The notes: generated by a model from the sequence alone, not told the origin. A stretch of DNA of 64,000 nucleotides from Linanthus parryae (GCA_023055425.1 JALGPY010000004.1:112571504-112635503), one strand, 5' to 3'; shown: positions 11,683-22,857, counted from the stretch's first letter. Program-made: numbers and translations.

Positions 11683-14128
11683 CTAGAGCCAATATGACGC
11701 ATCTGGTATGCCCATGCTCCTAGTGTGCCCTTCATGCTTCCACTGCACAAGCGACTTTGTAAGTGGATCTGACAGATTCTCATCTGTAGGAATCTTGCAT
11801 ATCCGAACGTCTCCTCTATCGATAATATCTCGAATCAGATGGAACTTCCTGAGCACGTGCTTGGATTTCTGGTGTGACCTGGGCTCCTTTGATTGCGCGA
11901 TCGCCCCAGTGTTGCCACAGTACAACTCAACTGGATCCGCAATGCTAGGAACCACACCAAGTTCATAAACAAACTTTCTGATCAAAACAGCTTCCTTTGT
12001 TGCGCCATTTGCAGCAATGTACTCAGCCTCTGTTGTAGAATCACCCATCGTCTCTTGCTTGGAACTCTTCCAGCTCACCGATGCTCCATTCAGGCAAAAC
12101 ACATATCCCGATTGTGATCAAAAGTCATCTCTGTCGGTTTGGAAGCTTGCATCCGTGTAACCCCTTACACGCAACTCTTCCTCACCGCCAAATATCAAGG
12201 AAGCATCCTTAGTTATTCTCAAGTACTTTAGGAAGTTCTTGACTGCAATCCAGTGACTCTCATCCGGATTGGATTGGTATCTGCTTGTCATACTCAAGGC
12301 ATATGACACATCTGGTCTAGTACATAACATGGCGTACATGATAGATCCTATGGCCGAGGCATAGGGAATTCTTCTCATGCGTTCCTTCTCAATATCATTG
12401 GAAGGACAACCACTCTTCGAAAGAGTAATTCCATGTGAGATGGGAAAGAATCCCTTCTTGGAATCTTTCATGTTGAACCGTTTCAACACCTTGTCAATAT
12501 ATGTACTCTGACTTAGGCCTAGCAGTCTCTTAGATCTATCTCTATAGATCTTTATACCAAGTATATAGGCTGCTTCCCCTAAGTCTTTCATTGAGAAACA
12601 CTTTCCTAGCCAATCTTTAACAGATTGCAGCATGGGAACGTCGTTTCCAATGAGTAGTATGTCATCTACATACAAGACCAGAAAAGCTACAGAGCTCCCA
12701 CTAACCTTCTTGTATACACAAGACTCGTCTTCATTTCTGATGAAGCCAAACTCTTTGACTACTTCATCAAAACGTCAATTCCAACTCCTAGAAGCTTGCT
12801 TCAATCCATATATGGATCGTTGCAGCTTACAGACTTTGTTGGCTTGCTTTGGATATTCAAAACCCTCCGGCTGTATCATATACACGTCCTCAAGGAGATT
12901 CTCATAAAGGAATGCTGTTTTAACATCCATCTGCCAAATCTCATAGTCGTAGTATGCTGCAATTGCAAGTAGGATTCGGATGGATTTGGTCATAGCGACT
13001 GGTGAAAAGGTTTCATCATAGTCAATACCATGAATCTGTCCGAATTATTTAGCCACCAATCGGCCCTTATATGAAATCACATTACCATCCATGTCGATCT
13101 TCTTCTTGAAGACCCACTTGCACCCTATGGGTCGCGCCCCTTCGGGTGGTTCCACCAAAGTCCATACTTTGTTGGTATACATGGATTCCATCTCGGATCT
13201 CATGGCTTCTAGCCACTTCTGAGAGTATGGCCCTTTTATGGCCTCTTCATAGGTAGTAGGCTCATCATCTATGAGCATTGTGTCACCGGAATCAGTCACG
13301 AGAAGTCCATACCTCTCGGGTTCCTGGCGCACTCTACTAGATCTACGAAGCTCTTGTGTTACCTGAACAGGCCGTTCCATAACTCCTTGTGGTTCCTGTT
13401 AATGTTCCATAATCGGTTCAGTGATTTTTGGTTCTTGAATCTCTTCAAGTTCTACAGTCCTCCCACTTGCTTCTTTAGAGACAAACTCTCTTTCTAGAAT
13501 TCTAGAAACACGCCAGACCGAGCAACAAACATTTTGTTCTCAGTTGGATTGAAGAAGTAGTAGCCCTTAGTTTCCTTCGGGTACCCCACAAATTTACACT
13601 TATCCGACTTTGGCCCTAGCTTGTGTGATTGTAAATGTTTTACATAGACATCGCAGCCCCAAATCTTCATGAACGACAATGTGGGACGCCTCCCACTCCA
13701 CATCTCATGTGGTGTCTTCATCACTGATTTAGATGGAACACTGTTAATGGTGAAAGCTGAACTTAATAGAGCATAACCCCAAAATGATAATGGAAGATCG
13801 GTTTGACACATCATAGATCGAACCATATCCAATAGGGTTCGATTCCTCCTCTCGGACACGCCATTCCATTGTGGCATTCCGGGTGGAGTGAGTTGGGACA
13901 CGATCCCACACTCTCTAAGATGATCGTCAAACTCTTGGCTTAAGTATTCTCCTCCACGATCCGATCGTAGAGCCTTGATACTTTTGCCAAGTTGCTTCTC
14001 TACTTCACTTCTGAATTCTTTGAACATTTCAAAGGACTCAGATTTGACCTTCATAAGGTACACAAATCCATATCTACTGTAATCACCAGTAAATGTAATG
14101 AAGTAGACGTAACCACCCCTGACATGTC
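11683..14128 (-). pseudogene. Copia B pol remnant (integrase, reverse transcriptase, RNase H)
   Basis: Reading down the minus strand: an integrase core with YFITFTGDYSRYG, LRSDRGGEYLSQEF and MPQWNGVSERRNRT (about 14120-13494). Next come the reverse transcriptase start KWVFKKKIDMDGN (about 13100), QMDVKTAFLYENLLEDVY (about 12920), MYVDDILLIGND (about 12660) and RRIPYASAIGSIMYAMLCTR. RNase H follows with the SWKSSKQETMGDSTTEAEY block (about 12070) and a C-terminal end near 11683. A TGA codon interrupts DDF-SQSGYVFCLNG at about 12117, and more breaks lie near 12780, 13040 and 13400-13490. Gag and protease are absent. Confidence 0.88.
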
Positions 14129-15690
14129 TAACAAAATCGATAGGATCATTTGGGAAAAAATTCAGCTCTGCTTTGCTGGCTGGAAGGTTTGGTTTACTTA
14201 AAGCAGATCTTAACAGTCAACTTGTGTATCCATTCTCTGTGTTTCTGTTCTCTAGTTCTACACAAATAAAATTAAATCCGTTTTTGCAAGGGGAAGCTAA
14301 CATTGAAAGCATGCATGGGGTGGGGTGGCACAAGCTTTGTCTTCCTAAAGATGAGGGAGGGTTAGGTATTAAGGACCCTGCTTTATTTAATAAAATCCTT
14401 GTTGCCAAACAAACCTGGAAACTTATTTCCTCGCCCAATTCTTCTATTTCCTCTTTCCTTCTTTCTAGATACCGCAAAAGAAAACCTTTCCTCCTCAGAA
14501 AGAGCTTCCAAGGCCCCTCGTCATGGGGATGGTCTTTGTAGGATGAGAGATGAAGTGGCTAGGGATCTTTGTTGGGATATGGGTAAGGGTGACAATATTA
14601 AGTTGAGGAAGGATAAGTGGTTGCCAAATGTTCCTCCCTCTTCCTTTGAGAAGCACCTTGCTGAACATGGACAAAATTCCCAACAAATTTTGAAGGTGGC
14701 CGATCTTATGCACCCAAATAAGGTTGCTTGGGACAAAGGCAAAATTTCTTCTTTTTCCCTAATTGGCTGGCTAATAGGATTCTTAATAGGATTCTGGATT
14801 ATCAACTTTCGCCATCTCCTTCTGAAGATAGATTGTTTTGGGAACCTTCTTCCACTTCTCAGATGAGCTCTAGCATGTTCTGCTTCAGGCTCCTGAAGAA
14901 AATATTTCTTTCCTCCTTAGCTAATGTGAGCTTAAATTTTGTGGTGGATGCTGAATTCTCTCTTCCCTGAAAAGACTTTTGGAAAATGAAACTCCCTCAT
15001 AAGATCTAGTTTTTTCTTAGGCAAAACATTCTAAACAAACTGCCTACCAAAGATAGACTTCACTCCTTGGGGATTCCTGTTATTTTAAATCTGTCCTCTT
15101 TGTTGGTCTGAAGAGGAATCTTCATCCCATCTTTTTCTTGATTGTGCCATTAGCAAAGCCTGTTGGTACTCTGGTCCCCCCTTCATCTCTCATAATCACT
15201 TCTCTTCCAAGTGATCCTGCTCGCAGAGGCTTTTTGATTTCTCATATAACTACTCAAGCAAAAATATGTGCTTCTAGTTTAAATGACTATTGGTGCTCAA
15301 TGACTACTACTGCCTCTGTGGATAGACATGAATGTTATTCTTCAGATATGCAGATTTGGGGAGGGCACTGTTGCTTACAGAAAGTTTCAATTCACACTTC
15401 TTATCACAAGTCAAGGAACACTAAGACTCTTGAGGACTCTGGAGGCCAGCGGCAAGTGTGTTGGTAAATGAGATGTTGAAGATGAAATCTAATTTCTGCT
15501 GCTTTAGTATTGTGTTAAATTCCTAGTCCTACCGTTGGTCGTTTGGTGGATGCTTTGTTAGCTTTTTTCTTTTCTGTTTTGTTGCTTTAGCTTTGCCAGA
15601 CTTGTACTCTAGCTGCCTGGGTTGGTTCAGTGTTTTGGGTTTGGTTGTTCTTTGTACAAACCTTGTGCTTAAATGCTAGTTCTTCCTTTT
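14129..15690 (+). pseudogene. LINE (L1-type) reverse transcriptase C-terminal fragment
   Basis: The plus strand shows KIQLCFAGWK, then GWHKLCLPKDEGGLGIKD and LVAKQTWKLISSPNS, the conserved region after the LINE reverse transcriptase fingers. It continues in shifting frames with LRKDKWLPNVP and a zinc-binding zf-RVT stretch (LPTKDRLHSLGIPV, about 15040), then RNase H-like remnants near 15300-15460. Many stops and frameshifts show it is dead. The last 200 bases are T/G-rich and end in a short A-rich tail near 15685-15700, consistent with a LINE 3' UTR. It abuts truncated copia B. Confidence 0.75.
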
Positions 15691-16098
15691 GCCAAAAAAG
15701 GATATGCCTGTCTTCTTTACATGTTCGGTGACATCAAATTACCTGGTGGTCTATACAACATACATAAACGTCAGAATCATAATTCATGCTCTTAAAATTT
15801 GGTAAAAAAACCCTGTCTTACACAGTTCGATCTGGATATGACGAGAGGTTTACTAAGCCCCAACAATATAAAATTATAATTCATTTTTATTAAACTCCAT
15901 TTTTTCTCTGTTACTGTTAAGGCGCCGACGCCATTGATAAAATATTAAACTGCATTGTTCTTCTCATTCTTTTTCCATTTTGTTGTCACGTAGTTGTAAA
16001 GATGGTATTTTACTCAACGTAGCATTCCAAAATATAACTAACCTCGAAGTGGCTAACGGCCCCCCAAGAACGCTCTTTGCCCTAGGCAATTGAACTTG
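15691..16098. other. Unassigned intergenic sequence
   Basis: No ORF or structured RNA was recognised. This is AT-rich sequence between the LINE tail and the U1 relic. Confidence 0.6.
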
Positions 16099-16382
16099 TC
16101 TAAGACCTGCCCAAGAGATGGAGCTTACGACGTCCTAAGTTTTGGTAATGAGGCCTTGCGTACGAACAACCCCTCTCAACTCTCATAGTTCAGTTGTGTT
16201 GTGTGTGTGTGTTTTTCTTCGTGTTTTCATGTTCGTGTGGAGATCATCTGCTTCTCCAATTGCAGATCGGAGACATAGAGCTTCTCGAATTACTATCAGG
16301 TTAGGTAAACCCTAACAATACTGATGAGTACAGTTGCCCAATCCCAACAGCAAAGCAAAGAGTTGAAGTGAGAACTAGTAAT
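16085..16382 (+). repeat. Segmental duplication, copy 1 (partner at 35537-35857)
   Basis: About 300 bp, from GAACTTGTCTAAGACC to AACTAGTAATGCA, recurs almost unchanged at 35537-35857. Both include a U1 relic, a TG run (short here, long in the partner) and the segment CATGTTCGTGTGGAGATC. Here the copy is cut at its right end by the GGATCGG-rich element. Confidence 0.8.
16099..16177 (+). pseudogene. U1 snRNA 3'-domain relic
   Basis: GTCTAAGACCTGCCCAAG, TGGAG-TTACG, then CTAAGTTTTGG (degraded Sm site), GGCCTTGCGTACG and CCCCTCTC follow the order of the 3' half of the U1 copy at 41413-41572 (Sm site and last stem-loop). The 5' half cannot be aligned by eye. The same relic occurs at 35549-35627. 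Confidence 0.6.
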
Positions 16383-16878
16383 GCACACGGATCGGAACGG
16401 TCCGGATTGAGGTTGAGTTAATCCGATATGCCGTTTCACGGATTGAAACGGATCGGATCCCATCGGATCCACGGTTTCGCCGATCAGACCGGATTAATTC
16501 AAGGATCGAAAATATTTTAAAATATTTTCGAACATGTTCAACTAACAAAGTAAACACTAATATACAATTTTCATTTAGTAAAGTTAACTTAGGAAATATC
16601 TTCCTCTTTACGTCATCAAAAATCAAAATTACTCAACACAACATTGATAAGTAATGACATTACTAAGTTAAATTTAGCATTAGAACAACCATATTGATGA
16701 AATTAGTTAAAATAACATAATTATAAGTATAAACGGATCGAACAAATTGACGGATCGGATCGGATTTATATTTTTTGATCCTAGTCCGATCCATTAAGGA
16801 TCGGTCCAGACCCAATCCGTCACGGATCGGACGGATTTGCGGATCGGTGCAGATTGACGGATACTTGTGCACCCCTAG
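16373..16878. mobile_element. MITE-like element rich in GGATCGG repeats, probably hAT-derived
   Basis: This insert of about 500 bp interrupts the duplicated segment that is uninterrupted at 35857. The right end, read inward, is TAGGGGTGCACAAGTATCCG and the left is TAGTAATGCACACGGATCGG, an imperfect inverted repeat of the hAT TAGGGGTG type. Subterminal sequence on both sides is made of GGATCGGAT motifs. Flanks CTAGTAAT and CTAGTATA are similar but do not prove a target duplication. No transposase is present. Confidence 0.55.
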
Positions 16879-17610
16879 TATAAGTCACATTTGTGTTGAA
16901 TATTGCTTGTAGGTCACCTCTTCAACATAAATTCGATCTTTGATAATTAGGGATTCTCTGAACTATCCCATCAACTGTCTAGCTGTATACCTTTGCTAAA
17001 AAGCGTATCTGGGCGTCTAAGATGTTCCTAAAAGAGTCCCGCATTGGTCAATCTATAAATGTTTTGTAAGTAAATATTAATGATAATGTTTAACACTGTT
17101 CACACCCACTATTGGTGTATGGCATTTACATTTCCATGCAGATGTTGTTGCCCCTCAATTAGGGGAATGTTATCCTTCTTGGATGACTAGAACTTTTTGC
17201 GTAGGTTATGCTTCTTGGGTGACTAGAATTTTTCGCATAGCTTTTATGTAGCTTAATATAAACTATACTATGTACAAGTCACCTTTGTGTTGAACATTGC
17301 TTGTAGGTCACCTCTTCAAGCAGCAGTAATTGTGCGGCTTGAATTGTCATTTAAAATAAATTTGATCTTTGATTTAGTAATTTTCTGAACAATCCCATCA
17401 GTTTGTCTAGCTGTATATTTTTTCTAAATAGCGTCTCTGGGCGTTTCACGAGCTATAGATGTTCCTAAAAGAGTTCCGTATTGGTCAACCTATAAATGCT
17501 TTGTAAGTAAATATCAATGATATTTTTATCCTTACTGGATGACAAATCTTTTTTGGTTACATTTTGTGTAGTTTAGTGACCAATACTTTGTTAGCACACC
17601 CACTAATTGG
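16879..17610 (+). repeat. Direct tandem duplication of about 370 bp
   Basis: The segment beginning AAGTCACATTTGTGTTGAA (about 16880) is repeated from about 17275 (AAGTCACCTTTGTGTTGAA) with small indels. Both contain ATTGCTTGTAGGTCACCTC and TTTTGTAAGTAAATAT or its variant. A third partial copy is at 30170-30400. No coding sequence was recognised. Confidence 0.75.
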
Positions 17611-17880
17611 TCTATGCTGTAGTGGTGTTCACGGTCCGGTTCGGTTGGTTTGGGACCACCAATGAAGTCCACACCGGTATACGCCGGTTTAATTCTGTTA
17701 GTACCTATGGCTTTTTAGACTATAACCTGCAACTTGATTGTATTAAAAAAAACTAGACTTTAAAGCGATTTTTAATTCTCAATTCAATGAAAAATAACTA
17801 TTAAGATCTTTTAGATCTGCGAGTTCACGCAATTATAAACTCTGATTGTGACAAAAATTAGAACAATACCAGCCTCTTTG
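17611..17880. other. Spacer with a possible single MITE end
   Basis: GTGTTCACGGTCCGGTTCGG near 17625 looks like the end of a common plant MITE, but no matching second end was found. The rest is AT-rich and leads into the PB1 pseudogene. Confidence 0.35.
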
Positions 17881-18990
17881 GATAAGAAGAGATTCTGAAT
17901 CTACTGGAACCAACAGTACTTTGGATTATGTGCATGGGCACTCATATGCTGCAGTAACAGAGCAAAAGGCTTTTGATGTTGTTCTACCCAGACACGATGC
18001 TACTAAACATTCCTCTGATGATGGAGGTTGCCCTTATTCAACAATTCTTACTCCTCATGACTTCGTTACTACTCTAAATCCAAACAAGCAGCCATCTGGT
18101 TATGGCTCAAGGGCTTCTTATGATGAAGAGATGGAGATCCTGTGTAGCTTCGGGAGGAAAATATCGCCCCAGCCATGTGACGGGAAGCTTAGATATGTTG
18201 GAGGACAAACACGGATTGTTTCCTTGAAGGAAAAGTTGAATTTTAGCGATCTACAAAAGAAAACCTCCACGATTTGCAATCAAATTCACAAAATCAAGTA
18301 GAGGATCTAGATGCACTTATATCTGTGTGTTCGGAGGAGATTGAGGAGTATTATGATTTCAGGGGAGGTTCTGAGAGGTTACAGATATTTCTGCTAGTCC
18401 CATCTAAGCCGCATTCTCTGGCGGGGAAGACAGCTTATGATGGGTCTGTAACTCGAAAGATGAAGTTTATGTGCAGCTTTGGGGGGAAATTACTGCCGCG
18501 ACCATGTGATGGGAAGCTTAGATATGTTGGAGGAGAAACACACATTGTTTCCATCAGGGGAAAATTGACTTTTAGGGATCTTGAAAAGAAAACATCTTTG
18601 GAACCAACTTCACAAAATTAAGTATCAGCTCCCAGGGGAGGATTTAGATGCACTTATATCTATCTGTGTGTTCCGAGGAGGATGTTCAGCATATGATTCA
18701 GAAGTATGATAATGATGATTTCAAAGGAGGGTTCAAGAGGATGTTAAGGATGTTTCTGGTAGATCCAACTAAAGAAAGTGATAAGCTGCATTCCAAAGGA
18801 GGGTCTGCTCAGAAGAAAGATGCGTACCTTCAGTATGTTGTTGCCGCGAATGGAATGGGGGAACCCGGGAGCTCAAGTGAAGCAGCAGGTCACGTTTGAT
18901 TTGCTATTGCCAAACTACTACCCTGATTTGCAAAGATTATGTTGCTTCTCAGATATTTCTCAGAGTTTATGTGCTACAAGATCGATCACC
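17881..18990 (+). pseudogene. Double-PB1-domain protein, pseudogene (locus 1)
   Basis: The plus strand encodes a family seen four or five times in this window: a linker (SYAAVTEQKAFDVV) then two PB1 (Phox/Bem1p) domains. The first PB1 reads EILCSFGRKISPQPCDGKLR (about 18130) to [13 protein letters not shown] at 18299 then stops the frame where relatives continue [20 protein letters not shown]. That continuation is present in another frame from 18301. The second PB1 ([20 protein letters not shown], about 18465) is also broken before its [12 protein letters not shown] end, which resumes near 18630. PB1 domains mediate head-to-tail protein binding; in plants this type occurs in octicosapeptide/Raf-like kinase proteins. 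Several frameshifts make it non-functional. Confidence 0.85.
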
Positions 18991-19015
18991 TAGTACAACA
19001 TAATCTTTGCAAATC
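18925..19015. repeat. Perfect 20-bp inverted repeat at the PB1 locus-1 tail
   Basis: GATTTGCAAAGATTATGTTG (18925-18944) is the exact reverse complement of 18996-19015, with a 51-bp loop. The same sequence, single copy, lies in the tail of PB1 locus 2 (about 33765-33785). This suggests a small inversion or foldback junction between duplicated PB1 pieces. Confidence 0.7.
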
Positions 19016-19069
19016 AGCTGCCAGGGGAGTGAAAGTGGGAGAAATCTTCCTTAGTTTTTCATTGAGTAT

Positions 19070-19684
19070 TCACACCTTTAATAGTAAGACACTTCTAAGG
19101 TGAAGGGAACGGGAGTTGGCTGTAAGGGTGTGATTGCCAGATCCTTTCACTGGAATGCTAGAGCCGTTTCCCACAAGTATGTTAGGAAAAGGACAAGATG
19201 ATGAGAGAGAGGAGAGTATACCTGACTGCGGAGTGAGATGAGCAGATGCGCCGGAATCAAGATACCAAGTCTGATCTGGAACGTTGAGTGTCATGCCAGA
19301 GAACTGAGATCCCAAATCAGTAGCAGTCGGGTAGGCAGAAGCGACTGTGAGGCCATGCTGAGAAGGTCCTGGACCAAGAATACCTGACGTAACTGTAGGC
19401 TGAGAGGGTCCTGACTGTGTCCAACCCGGTGTCGGGGGATATGGGCCCGACTGAACAGTCGAGGACGATGGGGCAGGACACCACACCCAGTTGCCGTGAG
19501 GAGAGGCAGGCGGTGTAAGATATTGTTGGGAGTATTGCTGAGTCTGATTGTATCCTTTGCAACTAGACTGACGACGACGCCAACCATTTCCCTGACCACC
19601 TATTGATTGCCTGGTTGGTGGTAATGTTGAAGGAGGAACGGAAGCCAGTGAATTGTGGAGTTGCCATTGTGGAGTTGCCATCAC
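19070..19684 (-). pseudogene. Copia F gag-protease remnant
   Basis: About 200 codons on the minus strand. A proline/serine/glutamine-rich gag tail is followed by TWYLDSGASAHLTPQSG, the copia aspartic protease active site (DSGA), and PFPNILVGNGSSIPVKGSG. The reading frame runs directly into LTR sequence and stops there because of the deletion. Gag zinc knuckle, integrase and reverse transcriptase are absent. Confidence 0.8.
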
Positions 19685-20290
19685 AAATGGTTATCCACAA
19701 ACAAAGAAGAACCTGATTGGACAAAAAATGCACTCTGACTTCAATAACAACGAGCCCAAAATTTATTATATTTCAAAAAAGCAAGCATAACCCACTAGTG
19801 ACAGTGAGTTTACCCCCAATATAGACTTAGCACACACTATGCACAATTACAAAAATCAATCTGCTAGGTCAAACAGTACCCTTTGGAAAGGCACCGAACA
19901 AGACAAAACCCACAATATAGTTTGGCGGCTGTGGATTTCACTTCGTACTTGTTTCTGGTGATGCTTTCCAACCACACTGAGATGCGATTGATGCGAAGCG
20001 CGACGGAACGCAGAGCAGAGACTTGCGTCGCAGAGAGGACAGGAGGGCGACGTTAACGGTAGGCGTCGCAGTAAGGTCTGGAGGGCGACACCGGCGGCGC
20101 TGGTTCTGTGCAGTCGGAGTTAGGGTTGCGGCGAACCAAGCAGAGGACGAACCAAACAGCGAGCAGAGGGCGCTGTTTGTGAGTGCGACAGGTGCAGCGG
20201 AAGAGAGAGGGGAGAGAGATCTGAGCCCTAGGCAGCGGCGGCGGCGGGGTGCAGAGGAAGAGGCAGCGCGGCGGCAACGATGGCTAGGTG

Positions 20291-20303
20291 AGCTCTGATA
20301 CCA
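20291..20303 (-). other. Primer-binding site of copia F
   Basis: The minus-strand TGGTATCAGAGCT lies immediately after the LTR end TTTCA, complementary to initiator Met tRNA. Confidence 0.8.
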
Positions 20304-20425
20304 TGAAAGTGGGAGAAATCTTCCGTAGTTTTTCATTGAGTATTCACACCTTTAAATAGATAATTACAACATTAATTACACAAATTAGTCCTCTAGTATT
20401 TACAAGACGAGTCCTACAACTATTA

Positions 20426-20625
20426 GAGAGGACCTTGATGCACTGATATCTGTGTGACCGAGGAAGATTTTCAACACATGATTCAGGAGTATGATGATTC
20501 CAAAGGAGGTTCTGAGAGGTTACGGATATTTCTGGCAGCAGCTCCAACCGGAAATTCAGTGCATGTGGAAAATTGTAAGAGGAAGAGACCTACTACATCA
20601 GTTCATAGATTTTGTTAGGATGCAC
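20426..20625 (+). pseudogene. PB1-domain 3' fragment (downstream of the copia F insertion)
   Basis: The sequence continues the PB1 core interrupted at 19029: GACCTTGATGCACTGATATC (DLDALIS), an early TGA, then GAGGAAGATTTTCAACACATG (EDFQHM) and a downstream RLRIFLAAAPTG-like end. Only the last part of a second PB1 domain is kept. The segment then runs into spacer leading to the U1 gene at 21369, the same order as at 33800-32817 and 42895-41413 on the other strand. Confidence 0.75.
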
Positions 20626-21284
20626 CCGAGATTGAAAAGTCATGAATGATTACAGAAGTGATAAATAAGTTTTTCTTAATATGTTGTACTTACATATTCT
20701 CTTCTTTGAAATTACTTGAAAAGTCATGAAGGATTCTCCGTGCCTTGCTATCGTGAAATTACTACATTGGTTTTGAGTTACTAGCATCATGTCGTCAAAA
20801 ACTATCACCTTAGAAAAAAATGAATGAAACTAAACAAATCCACCCCCGAAGCCGACAATCTTTGGTCCAGTAAGAGGCGACAAGTTGCCCAATGTTTGTG
20901 TACAAGGCGATCGATCTTGTAGCATCAGAGCCGCTCTTATAATTTTTATTTGCGAAGTTCACAATCCATTGGAAAGAAATATGCATAATTACAGAAATAC
21001 AATACACACTAACAAAGTATAAAAAGAAATACGAAGTACTTTGCGAAGAGACCTCTGTGCCCCAAGCAATTTACTAATTACCTGGACAGACATCATATAA
21101 CTTTATTTTTGAGGGGAAACAAACATCATATCACTCTGAAATAAAAGACTAAATCTTTTTGTGGATATTGAATATGTAAAAATTTATACCGTATCTTGAA
21201 ACTGTTTTGGTAATCAACACAGCCCATTTGTCAACCAGTAGCAGAAAGAATATTCAAATTGTTAGCATCTTTTGTTGATTATAT
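20626..21284 (+). repeat. Duplicated PB1-U1 spacer, copy 1 (inverted partner at 33042-33720)
   Basis: Blocks such as TTTGTGTACAAGGCGATCGA, CCCCAAGCAATTTACTAATT and the CCATTTGTCAACCAGTAGC stretch recur in reverse complement at 33050-33480, and partly at 41700-42160. The spacer thus belongs to a duplicated unit with PB1 upstream and U1 downstream. No ORF is credible. Confidence 0.7.
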
Positions 21285-21344
21285 GTCCCACACCGGTACA
21301 GCAGAGCATAAGACTAAGGAAGTAGATTCGCAGTAGTATTTAAA
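21285..21344 (+). promoter_or_regulatory. Plant snRNA promoter of U1 copy a (USE and TATA)
   Basis: GTCCCACACCG at 21285-21295 matches the plant snRNA upstream sequence element RTCCCACATCG with one mismatch. TATTTAAA at 21337-21344 lies about 32 bp before the RNA start. The USE-TATA gap is 41 bp, the same as in the other two U1 copies. Confidence 0.75.
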
Positions 21345-21368
21345 GAGAGCTGGGTGCTACAGGTTTAA

Positions 21369-21524
21369 TTACTTACCTGGACGGGGTCAATGAGCGATCA
21401 AGAAGGCTCATGGCCTGGGTCGGTGATCTCCACTGCACTTAGGAGGGGCATCAGCCTAAGATCCGCCCAAGTGGTGGAGTCTACGTCATTATTGCAACGG
21501 GGGCCTGCGTTCGCGCGGCCCCTA
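21369..21524 (+). ncRNA. U1: U1 snRNA gene, copy a (possibly a pseudogene)
   Basis: U1 RNA base-pairs with 5' splice sites as part of the spliceosomal U1 snRNP. The sequence starts TTACTTACCTGGACGGGGTC, which contains the splice-site-pairing ACTTACCTG. It then has the stem-loop I loop GATCAAGAAGG bound by U1-70K, a stem-loop II loop CACTGCACTTA, TCTACGTCATTATT and a final stem GGGGGCCTGCG...GCGCGGCCCC. Length (about 156 nt) fits plant U1. Two features are weakened: the U1A-binding loop is ACTGCAC instead of ATTGCAC, and the Sm site (normally AATTTGTGG) reads TTATTGCAAC. A USE, a TATA box and a near-consensus 3' box are present. It may be a recently decayed gene or a variant. Confidence 0.85.
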
Positions 21525-21525
21525 C

Positions 21526-21540
21526 CAATATTCAGCTAAA
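21526..21540 (+). terminator. snRNA 3' box of U1 copy a (one mismatch)
   Basis: CAATATTCAGCTAAA resembles the plant snRNA 3'-end signal CA-N(3-10)-AGTNNAA, with AGC in place of AGT. Confidence 0.55.
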
Positions 21541-21896
21541 GCTTATTAGTGGTTCTGTTCAGCTTGTTGCTGCTAGAAGTCAATGATTGAAGGCAGAACG
21601 CATGAACACTACAGAACTTGCTAGAAGAAACTTGCAAGAAATGATAAATCTTTTTTGGCTTATCCAAGCACTTAACCTGTCAAACGGCAAGTAACTTGCA
21701 TGATTACGGTAATCTCTGCCGTAGTTGGCAAACTCACGTTGGTTAGACTGAGGGGAAGCTGTGGTGGAAAGCGGCAGAACTGAGGGAAGGATTATTCTGC
21801 ATAATTTCTAGTTCTAGTTGAGTATCGTCCACTCTCCTTTTTTCTTAGCTTAACGATTAAAAGTTTGTAATTTCAATTTTTGCAGATTTCAATACA
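21541..21896. other. Spacer between U1 copy a and PB1 locus 4
   Basis: No gene seen. The last bases (TGCAGATTTCAATACATGGA) continue into PB1 locus 4 on the far side of the hAT-like element at 21905-24720. Confidence 0.6.
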
Positions 21897-21952
21897 TGGA
21901 TCAGCAGGGCCGGCTCTAGTTTTTTGGTTGCCCGCGACCAACAAAACTGAGG

Positions 21953-21953
<1 letters not shown>

Positions 21954-22024
<71 letters not shown>
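21954..22024. repeat. (TA)n microsatellite
   Basis: About 71 bp of uninterrupted TA directly to the left of the foldback element. Confidence 0.95.
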
Positions 22025-22026
<2 letters not shown>

Positions 22027-22854
22027 AATTGATTCTTACACCGGTCTTTATTGTTAGTTACACCGGATTTTACTTGTCATGACATTATTGTCCCTTTCAA
22101 TCAATTAGTCATATTTGTTTCATTTATTATGTAATCAATTATTTTAAGCAAGTTTATAATTTGAATATTCTCTATTTTTTTGGAATTTTTTAATCTTTGA
22201 GATGTTAATAATTGATATTCGTACATGATGATTTCTTCCTGATCTCCGGAACTAGCTTTTGTTAGAACGTGGAAATTTTGCAGTAAAGAAATGGGGGACC
22301 AACCCAAAAAGTATAATCCTCATTTGAGCTACATAGTGGAGCCAAAATGATGGAGTTGGTTTCAACAGGAAGAGAAAGTATCTGCTTGTGTGATGAATTC
22401 CGTAAAGATATATTCAACTTAATTCTACCTCTGCTCGTGTTTCACGTGTGTATGCACATAGGAGGATGATGAGGCCGACAAGTTGGGATTCTCCTTGTCT
22501 TTATTCAGGTACTCGCGAGAGATCAGATCTTCCATCGTTTGGTCAGTTTTCTTCTACACGAAAAATAAACAAGAACAAAAGATGGAGTACAATCAAGTAG
22601 AAGATTCTACGTTCTAACAAAGTTTAGGTCCGGAGATCAATAAGAAATCATTATGTACGAATGTCAATTATTAAGATCTCAAACATTAGAGAATTTCAAA
22701 AGATTAGAGAATATAAATTCTAAACATGCCTAAAATAATAGGTTGCATAATAAATGAAAAAAAAATACTACTAATTGATTGAAAAAGACAATAGCGTCAT
22801 GACAAATAAAATTCGGTGTAACCAACAATAAAGACTGGTGTAAGAATCAGTTCC
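22025..22854. mobile_element. Foldback / Mutator-like non-autonomous element with about 250-bp inverted repeats
   Basis: The left arm starts GGAATTGATTCTTACACCGG. The right arm, read inward, starts GGAACTGATTCTTACACCAG. The two arms stay alignable for about 250 bp, up to GTTAGAACGT (about 22262-22272 and the reverse complement near 22604-22616), around a 320-bp centre. Long inverted repeats suggest a MULE or foldback MITE. Target duplication cannot be read because both flanks are TA arrays. Confidence 0.75.
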
Positions 22855-22857
22855 CTA

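Larger units (their letters stand above)
10253..14128 (-). mobile_element. Ty1/copia element B, 5'-truncated
   Basis: From right to left it holds integrase, reverse transcriptase and RNase H segments, a polypurine tract (11669-11679) and a 1.4-kb 3' LTR. The gag, protease and 5' LTR are missing, because the element stops at about 14128 against LINE sequence. It is inserted in copia A. Stops and frame breaks make it defective. Confidence 0.8.
19030..20425 (-). mobile_element. Internally deleted Ty1/copia element (F) inside a PB1 gene fragment
   Basis: The right LTR (20304-20425) is about 120 bp. Next to it TGGTATCAGAGC (minus strand) is the primer-binding site, so the element reads leftward. 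The left LTR (19030-19080) keeps only its final 50 bp, fused to protease sequence, so most of pol and the start of the 3' LTR are deleted. The left flank GGGAG and right flank GAGAG fit a 5-bp duplication with one mismatch. The insertion splits the PB1 motif CTGCCAGGGGAG/GACCTTGATGC (LPGE/DLDA). Confidence 0.72.

Noticed and set aside
17620..17690. MITE-like terminus GTGTTCACGGTCCGGTTCGG
   Set aside because: No matching second terminus or target duplication was found.
19938..20336. Overlapping arginine/alanine-rich ORFs on both strands
   Set aside because: GC-rich leader of copia F next to its primer-binding site; no motif and no support for either frame.
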